Shown here piece after piece: positions 14,735 through 19,057 of a DNA stretch of 19,057 nucleotides. The stretch's first letter is position 1, and every line of letters begins with the position of its first letter. Source of the stretch: Candidatus Segatella mututuai. Its GTDB lineage: Bacteria > Bacteroidota > Bacteroidia > Bacteroidales > Bacteroidaceae. Both the position numbers and the translations under genes were made by a program. Under the pieces are notes generated by a model that made no database searches, was not told where the DNA came from, and was given only the letters and a program-made list of their open reading frames with translations. The stretch is taken from assembly GCA_002439605.1 (NCBI GenBank), contig DJOI01000049.1, forward strand, positions 1 to 19,057, given 5' to 3'.

Positions 14735-16327
14735 ATGAAACTAACACATTATATAATAATAGGTGTAGCAGCCTTAAGTCTCACCGCGTGCGACGATTTT
14801 CTCAGCGTTACGCCAAAGAATACGCAGACAACAGACAACTTCTACAAGACAGAAGCCCAGATGGACCAAGCTATCACGGGCTTGTATGGTACGTTGAAAC
14901 CTATACCCAAATATCTCTTCGCTATGAGTGAATTGCGCTCCGACAACACTTGGGTATTGACCGACAGCAAGCAGAACGACTATGCCGATGTAGCCACCTT
15001 CAACGCCAATGGTCTCTTGACCGACAATATCGTATCGGGATGCTGGAGCGACTACTTCAAGATCGTATCGGCAACCAATACCTTCCTCGACAAGTTGGAA
15101 AATTCAGACATTGGCTCAGCTTCATTAAGAAGGCAATATATTGCCGAAGCACGCTGCATCAGAGCCTTGGCCTACTTTGATTTGGTGAGATTCTTCGGCA
15201 GAGTGCCTGCTCCTACCCATATCCTCACCACGAACGAATCGTTTGCGTTGGGACAGAGCGAGGCGGTGGATGTATATAATAATGTCATCGTACCAGATTT
15301 GCAGTATGCCGTGGAAAACCTCGCAGAGAGCGCAACCGACTATCAAGGCAAAGCCCATAACGAGCGCCTCACCCAGATAGCTGCCAAAGGATTTCTCGGA
15401 AAAGTATACATGACCATGGCTGGATTTCCTATCAACGACACAGCCAAGAAAACTGAGGCGCAACAGCTCTTCAAGGAAGTCATCGACTATGCCTCGGCTA
15501 AGAACAAGTATTGGATGGAAGATATAGATACCTGGAACAAGAGTTGGCTACATGAGAACGACAACAAGTATGCCATCTTCGAAATACAGTATATCGCCGA
15601 GAAAGGCCAAGGCAACCCGATGGTTACTCTCACTGTACCCAGCAATCCTGGCACTGATTGGTGTGGCAACAACTTGGTCACTGGTCCTCATGTATATATC
15701 GAGCGGGGCTTGCAACGCCACTTCATTGCCAAGGACGAAACCACAGGCGAATACTTTGACAAACGCGTGGATGGAACGCTCAACCTCAAGGAGACAGTCG
15801 ATGAAGAAGGAAACATCATCACCAGCGAAGGCAATACTTTCTATGTGAAGTACTTCGAGAGCAAGGTAAAGCGAGCCAAGTTTGGCATGGCAGACATGGA
15901 CGCCACCATCGTTGACCGTACCTACTGGCCCCAAAACTTCCAGTTGCTGCGCATCGAGGACATCATGTTGCTCTATGCCGAGTGCGTGGGTAACACCACT
16001 GAGGGCAGGGAGATGGTTAACAAGATTCGCCGCCGTGCGGGCCTTGCCGAGCTGGACACCAACTTAACCGAAGATGAATTTCAAAAGGCTGTGCAAGACG
16101 AACGCCGCTACGAACTTGCCGAGGAAGGCGTGAGATGGTTCGACTTGGTGCGCCGCAATGAATATGTGGACACCATCAAGCAGATGTTCATTGATGATGA
16201 CGACACCGAGGATGGCACTTACAAGAAATATGCCACCCGTGTCAACGAAGATATGTATCTCTACCCTATCCCACAGAGTCAAATAGAGGTGCGCAAGGGA
16301 CTCTATACCCAAAACAAGGGGTACTAA
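14735..16327 (+). CDS. susD: SusD-like surface glycan-binding lipoprotein
   Basis: 530 residues. Lipobox LTAC with lipidated Cys19 followed by two Asp residues, fitting a lipoprotein export signal for the surface. N-terminal SusD-like half (CDDFLSVTPKNTQTTDNFYK..., TPR-type helices with 'AEARCIRALAYFDLVRFFG') and C-terminal RagB/SusD part with 'LLRIEDIMLLYAEC', 'RRRAGL', 'ERRYELAEEGVRWFDLVRR' and the final 'YLYPIPQSQIEV...GLYTQNKGY'. It forms the lid over the SusC barrel and binds the substrate glycan. Intact and of usual length. The transcript continues into a long inverted repeat located 11 nt after the stop. Confidence 0.97.
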   Translation: MKLTHYIIIGVAALSLTACDDFLSVTPKNTQTTDNFYKTEAQMDQAITGLYGTLKPIPKYLFAMSELRSDNTWVLTDSKQNDYADVATFNANGLLTDNIVSGCWSDYFKIVSATNTFLDKLENSDIGSASLRRQYIAEARCIRALAYFDLVRFFGRVPAPTHILTTNESFALGQSEAVDVYNNVIVPDLQYAVENLAESATDYQGKAHNERLTQIAAKGFLGKVYMTMAGFPINDTAKKTEAQQLFKEVIDYASAKNKYWMEDIDTWNKSWLHENDNKYAIFEIQYIAEKGQGNPMVTLTVPSNPGTDWCGNNLVTGPHVYIERGLQRHFIAKDETTGEYFDKRVDGTLNLKETVDEEGNIITSEGNTFYVKYFESKVKRAKFGMADMDATIVDRTYWPQNFQLLRIEDIMLLYAECVGNTTEGREMVNKIRRRAGLAELDTNLTEDEFQKAVQDERRYELAEEGVRWFDLVRRNEYVDTIKQMFIDDDDTEDGTYKKYATRVNEDMYLYPIPQSQIEVRKGLYTQNKGY

Positions 16328-16338
16328 CAAGGAAATAT

Positions 16339-16433
16339 ATGAACGATTAGGTGCTGTTTTGAACGAAAACATCGGCAAGACCCTTACGAGCACCATGTGA
16401 AGAAATAAAGTACTCCAGCACCTAATCATTCAT
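16339..16433. repeat. 18-bp inverted repeat enclosing a fragment of rpoC
   Basis: Arms 16339-16356 (ATGAACGATTAGGTGCTG) and 16416-16433 (CAGCACCTAATCATTCAT) are reverse complements at 17 of 18 positions, with 59 nt between. A small hairpin GTTTT/AAAAC (16356-16370) lies just inside the left arm. The rest of the interior is an antisense copy of the rpoC bridge-helix codons. The structure may act as a 3' hairpin of the susCD message, but it has no run of U behind it. No target-site duplication is clear, so a mini-transposon origin is unproven. Confidence 0.7.
16371..16421 (-). pseudogene. rpoC: 51-bp fragment of rpoC (RNA polymerase beta' bridge helix)
   Basis: On the minus strand 17 codons read [17 protein letters not shown]. 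This is the bridge-helix segment of bacterial RNA polymerase beta' (compare '..[20 protein letters not shown]..' from memory), nearly identical except Thr to Ser. The match stops abruptly on both sides: upstream codons are M-N-D-stop, downstream V-F-V-Q-N-S-T-stop. The fragment lies within the inverted repeat and shares its last six bases with one arm. A GTG-initiated 24-codon frame (16421-16347) exists but has no ribosome binding site. The rpoC origin is near certain on protein level; the reason for its presence here is unknown. Confidence 0.85.
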
Positions 16434-16443
16434 TAAAAAGCAT

Positions 16444-16451
16444 TACCTTTG
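16444..16451 (+). promoter_or_regulatory. -7 box of the CE6-type esterase gene
   Basis: TACCTTTG followed by CAGC, about 63 nt before the ATG at 16515. The region where a -33 box should be is occupied by the right arm of the inverted repeat (16416-16433) and lacks TTTG. This suggests the last two genes can be transcribed independently of susCD. Confidence 0.5.
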
Positions 16452-16514
16452 CAGCACAAATAACAAAGAAGGTTCTCTATATGTAACAACTACACATTAA
16501 CTATCATAATAACA

Positions 16515-17393
16515 ATGAAGAAGAAAATACTTTGCATCATGCTAACTGCCCTAACTTTGATGCCAGTGGCTGCCAAGAAACAACCTGCCGTCGTAATACT
16601 CACCGCAGGTCAGTCGAACACCGACGGAAGAGTGATGAACTCAGAACTCCCTGCCGAGATTCAGCAGAAGAAATACAAGTTCTGCCAGTGGAGCTTCGGT
16701 TCCAGTAGTTTGTCGGGCGAAGGAAAGTTTGAGACTTTCTGGCCTCGCATCAACAACAGAAATGCTCCTGGACGCTGGGCTTACGATGCCATCGTATATT
16801 GGAACGTAGAGAAGGAACTGAAGAAGAACTTCTATGTCATCAAAGAGAGCCTCGGAGGCACAGCCATCGACACACTCTGCTCCAGCACCAGCAAGCAATA
16901 TTGGAATGCCTCTCCTGAGTATCTCGCCAAGAACGTTGCCTCAGACAAGGGAGGAAAGAGCCTCTTGAAAGCCTTCACTGAGAACATCGGGGCTTGCATC
17001 GACAACCAACTGAGCAAGTTGCCAGAAGGCTACGACATCAAGTTCATGCTCTGGCACCAAGGAGAAAGCGACCGCCATCAAGCCAAAAACTACTACAAGA
17101 ATTTGAAGCAGATGATTACCTATATCCGCACTTACCTTGTAGATAAGACAGGCAACCCAAAATATGCCCACTTACCTATTATAATAGGTGGAATCTCGCA
17201 CAAGAGCAAGCAGTGGAGCCAAGGCGTGGAGAATGCGCAACACCAACTTGCCAAGGAAGACAAGAACATCTATGTGGTGGATGTGCCTAACGCCAGCCTG
17301 CGCAGCGACATGCTCCACTTCGATGCAGCGGGAGCGCAAGAGTTGGGCAACAAGATGTTCGAAGTTATCAAGAAGGAAAAACTTTTGAAGTAA
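16515..17393 (+). CDS. Secreted CE6/SASA-type carbohydrate acetylesterase
   Basis: 292 residues with a signal peptide (about 1-20, ends MPVAA). An SGNH-like esterase of the sialate-O-acetylesterase/DUF303 type that includes CE6 acetyl xylan esterases. Motifs in order: nucleophile S34 in LTAGQSNTDG, 'ESLGGTAID', 'WHQGESDRH', and D265/H268 in SDMLHFDAAG, so the full Ser-Asp-His set is present, unlike in the CE12 domain upstream. Expected reaction: removal of O-acetyl groups from a plant polysaccharide. In this locus acetylated pectin is the likely substrate (inference). It follows susD after 187 bp that contain the rpoC-bearing repeat and a promoter, and precedes the deacetylase gene by 61 bp. 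Confidence 0.82.
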   Translation: MKKKILCIMLTALTLMPVAAKKQPAVVILTAGQSNTDGRVMNSELPAEIQQKKYKFCQWSFGSSSLSGEGKFETFWPRINNRNAPGRWAYDAIVYWNVEKELKKNFYVIKESLGGTAIDTLCSSTSKQYWNASPEYLAKNVASDKGGKSLLKAFTENIGACIDNQLSKLPEGYDIKFMLWHQGESDRHQAKNYYKNLKQMITYIRTYLVDKTGNPKYAHLPIIIGGISHKSKQWSQGVENAQHQLAKEDKNIYVVDVPNASLRSDMLHFDAAGAQELGNKMFEVIKKEKLLK

Positions 17394-17406
17394 GTATCCA
17401 ACCCAT

Positions 17407-17430
17407 GTAGTGGGACACCACACCCACTAC
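17407..17430 (+). terminator. Hairpin between the esterase and deacetylase genes
   Basis: GTAGTGGG (17407-17414) pairs perfectly with CCCACTAC (17423-17430) around an 8-nt loop. No clean U-run follows, so it may be an mRNA-stabilising or attenuating stem and not a terminator. Confidence 0.35.
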
Positions 17431-17454
17431 AAACTTTCTTAAAAAGTATCCGAT

Positions 17455-18429
17455 ATGAAATCAAACAGTTTCATTCTATTCTCCATTTTGAGCACGGCGA
17501 CTTCGGGCATCCATGCCCAAAATGTTTCCATCGCCAAGTTTGCCGGCAACAAGCAGGCTGCCATCTCCTTCACATTCGATGATGGATTGAAAGAACAATA
17601 TTCCATCCTTTTTCCGAAATTAAAGGAATTGGGCATCAAAGGCACCTTCTGTCTCATCGGCTCTCGCATGGACAACCCACCAAAGAACTCAGAGAAGCAA
17701 ACCTTCACCTGGAAACAAGCCAAGGAAATGGCACTCGACGGACAAGAGATAACCAGCCATGGCTACAACCATAAGAATGTATCGAAGCTGATACCCGAAG
17801 AACTACGCTACGAGGTACAGCACAACGACACACTCATCTATCAGCACACAGGCATCTTTCCTCGCACCTATTTCTATCCAGGCAACAGAAAGAACGACGA
17901 GGCGGTAGCCTTTTGCAGCAAAGACCGAGTGGGCACACGCACCTTCCAAGCAAGCCTTGGAAGCAAGCGCACACAAGAATGGTTCGAAAGCTATTTAAAC
18001 AACATTATAAGGAAAGGAGAATGGGCGGTAACGATGACCCACGGCATCCGCATCGGATATGATTGCTTTGGTGACGAGACTCGTCTCTGGAAGATATTCG
18101 ACTATGCCTTGGAACAGGAGAAGGCTGGCAAACTATGGATAGCCACCTTCCATGATGTCGCCGCTTACCAACAGGAGCGAGACAACACCACCTTGAGTAT
18201 CAAGGTAAAGAAAAATGAAGTGATTGTCACTCCGAAGTTGAAATTCAACAAGGCGATTTCCAACCCAAAGCTTGCCAAGGAGCTCTTCAACGTACCACTC
18301 ACCTTGGTCTTGGACTTCCAGCCTCAACAAGCCAAACAAGCAGGAAACATCCTACAGATAAAAGAATCAAACGGGAAATATCTAATCCCTATATCTCCAA
18401 CAAGCGGAAGGGTGGTCATCAAGCGATGA
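17455..18429 (+). CDS. Secreted NodB-type polysaccharide deacetylase (CE4-like)
   Basis: 324 residues with signal peptide (about 1-22, ends SGIHAQ). The NodB domain covers about 35-235. Motif 1 is FTFDDG with D42 and the metal-ligand D43; motif 2 is SHGYNH with metal ligands H102 and H106; 'PRTYFYPGNRKND' stands in the motif 3 region; later 'MTHGIRIGYDCF' and 'WIATFHDVAAYQQERD' are features I recall from the deacetylase-like proteins of Bacteroidota PULs. The last ~85 residues look like a beta-rich C-terminal extension. Classical CE4 enzymes remove N- or O-acetyl groups with a metal; the substrate here is unknown. Last gene of the locus; its final codons form half of a terminator-like hairpin. 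Confidence 0.85.
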   Translation: MKSNSFILFSILSTATSGIHAQNVSIAKFAGNKQAAISFTFDDGLKEQYSILFPKLKELGIKGTFCLIGSRMDNPPKNSEKQTFTWKQAKEMALDGQEITSHGYNHKNVSKLIPEELRYEVQHNDTLIYQHTGIFPRTYFYPGNRKNDEAVAFCSKDRVGTRTFQASLGSKRTQEWFESYLNNIIRKGEWAVTMTHGIRIGYDCFGDETRLWKIFDYALEQEKAGKLWIATFHDVAAYQQERDNTTLSIKVKKNEVIVTPKLKFNKAISNPKLAKELFNVPLTLVLDFQPQQAKQAGNILQIKESNGKYLIPISPTSGRVVIKR

Positions 18430-18439
18430 CCACCCTTCC
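18406..18439 (+). terminator. Perfect 15-bp hairpin overlapping the deacetylase stop
   Basis: GGAAGGGTGGTCATC (18406-18420) and its exact reverse complement (18425-18439) are separated by AAGC. The stop codon TGA (18427-18429) lies in the right arm. Only a weak T-run (from about 18455) follows. Most likely the 3' end of the PUL transcript. Confidence 0.6.
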
Positions 18440-18705
18440 TGTTACACAGGTAAACCATTTTTCATTCCTCACAGTTTTCATTTCTTCACTATCAACTTAG
18501 CCTCTTTCTGTAAGTCTGCTTGCAAATTTAAAATGTTACATTTAGAGCAAGCATCTATTATTAGTTGATTACCAGTATTCTACGCTCTAAACGGCAGAAA
18601 AGTGGCAATATGGATTCTATATAGATACAAAATGGCTAAGTTTTAATGTAATTAACTTTCTTTTACATTGAAAAGCCACAAAATAAAGAAGAACGTAATT
18701 TTTGA
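18430..18705. other. AT-rich intergenic region after the PUL, no gene seen
   Basis: No open frame with protein character. Apart from the right arm of the terminator hairpin there is only a loose pair TGCTTGC/GCAAGCA near 18520-18553. No tRNA or known RNA motif was recognised. Confidence 0.5.
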
Positions 18706-18888
18706 TTATACGGGTGCAATCCATCCCTGCTGCTTGCATCTTGCAAGCAACCCTTGTACGGACTTCAACTTACCCATTAAGACTTCCGAAAGCTCTTCAA
18801 AAGTAAAAATCCGTAGCTTATATAATATACTTAATAGCTCTGCCATTTTTTGCTTTTTAGGCGTTATTTTTCGTAAAAAAAGTATCAA
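18706..18888 (-). pseudogene. Short winged-helix-like ORF, probably truncated
   Basis: On the minus strand 60 codons from a TTG at 18888 (or 46-48 from the ATG at 18846) read '..KKQKMAELLSILYKLRIFTFEEL' and then '..LMGKLKSVQGLLARCKQQGWIAPV'. The pattern (helix, 'FTFEELSEVL', recognition-helix-like 'VQGLLARCKQQGWI') resembles the N-terminal winged helix of AbiEi-type antitoxin/regulators, where it would be followed by a 'RG.Y' wing and a larger domain. Here TAA comes at once after GWIAPV. It could be a remnant or a small stand-alone DNA-binding protein. The frame stays open upstream to 18939 without an ATG. The GTATCA cluster lies directly upstream. Confidence 0.4.
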
Positions 18889-19005
18889 AGTATCAATGTT
18901 ATACGGAAATATGATGTTAAATGATTGATGTATAAATAGTTAATTACGCTGATACTTCTTGGAAAAATCGCCGAGAAGTATCAGTAATGTATCAGCGAAG
19001 TATCA
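18882..19005. repeat. Cluster of GTATCA repeats with an 11-bp palindrome
   Basis: GTATCA occurs at 18882, 18890, 18978, 18989 and 19000, and its reverse complement TGATAC at 18950. The last three direct copies are spaced exactly 11 bp apart. CTGATACTTCT (18949-18959) and AGAAGTATCAG (18974-18984) form a perfect 11-bp inverted repeat with a 14-nt spacer. Such phased repeats are typical of operators or iterons. They lie upstream of the minus-strand winged-helix-like ORF. Confidence 0.6.
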
Positions 19006-19057
19006 TTTTTGGCTTGGCTTCTCCTGTTTTGAGGATTTATATCGAAGAAAAAAGCCT

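Noticed and set aside
16339..16433. Simple rho-independent terminator after susD
   Set aside because: The loop is 59 nt with no following U-run, and the interior has an rpoC origin, so a plain terminator does not explain it.
18668..18928. 86-codon plus-strand frame at the right end
   Set aside because: It shows no family resemblance and overlaps a minus-strand frame with better protein character.
18882..19005. CRISPR array
   Set aside because: The repeat word is only 6 nt and spacers are 2-5 nt or irregular; no CRISPR-like geometry.

Overview
The window looks like a polysaccharide utilization locus (PUL) from a Bacteroidota genome, most likely a Prevotella/Segatella-type gut organism. Evidence: a SusC/SusD pair, a hybrid two-component system regulator, -7 boxes of the TAnnTTTG type instead of classical -10/-35 boxes, a BspA-type leucine-rich-repeat lipoprotein, and secreted proteins ending in the short '..GK..I.NGKK.I.K' tail common in Prevotella. 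Genus assignment is from memory of such features, not from a search.

Left part, minus strand (1-4560): the first codons of a leftward gene with a consensus promoter; the 3' end of a group II intron (maturase C-terminus, domain V, domain VI, 3' boundary), which directly abuts the end of the regulator gene; then the hybrid two-component sensor/regulator (HTCS). The regulator reads divergently from the enzyme genes.

Central part, plus strand (4730-18429): nine secreted or surface proteins in a row. In order: a PL9-type pectin/rhamnogalacturonan lyase; two proteins sharing a beta-sandwich module; a 59-residue leader-like small protein; a CE12-type acetylesterase fused to a second PL9 domain; a leucine-rich-repeat lipoprotein that ends 4 nt before susC; SusC; SusD; a CE6/SASA-type acetylesterase; a NodB-type polysaccharide deacetylase. 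A coherent reading is a pectin (probably rhamnogalacturonan I, acetylated) system: HTCS senses a periplasmic oligosaccharide, lyases cut the backbone, esterases remove acetyl groups, SusCD imports. The substrate is inferred from families only.

Promoter architecture: four plus-strand start regions carry a TAnnTTTGC -7 box but no -33 TTTG, as expected for activator-dependent promoters; two of them share a long gapped element (TTTCCAT-N9-CAATAATA).

Right part (18430-19057): no clear full-length gene. It holds a terminator-like hairpin, a short minus-strand winged-helix-like ORF that seems truncated, and a cluster of GTATCA repeats, three of them at exactly 11-bp spacing.

The strangest object is between susD and the CE6-type gene: an 18-bp inverted repeat (16339-16433) whose interior, read on the minus strand, encodes 17 residues of the RNA polymerase beta' bridge helix ([17 protein letters not shown]). 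A transcript of the PUL strand would carry 51 nt antisense to rpoC, flanked by paired termini.
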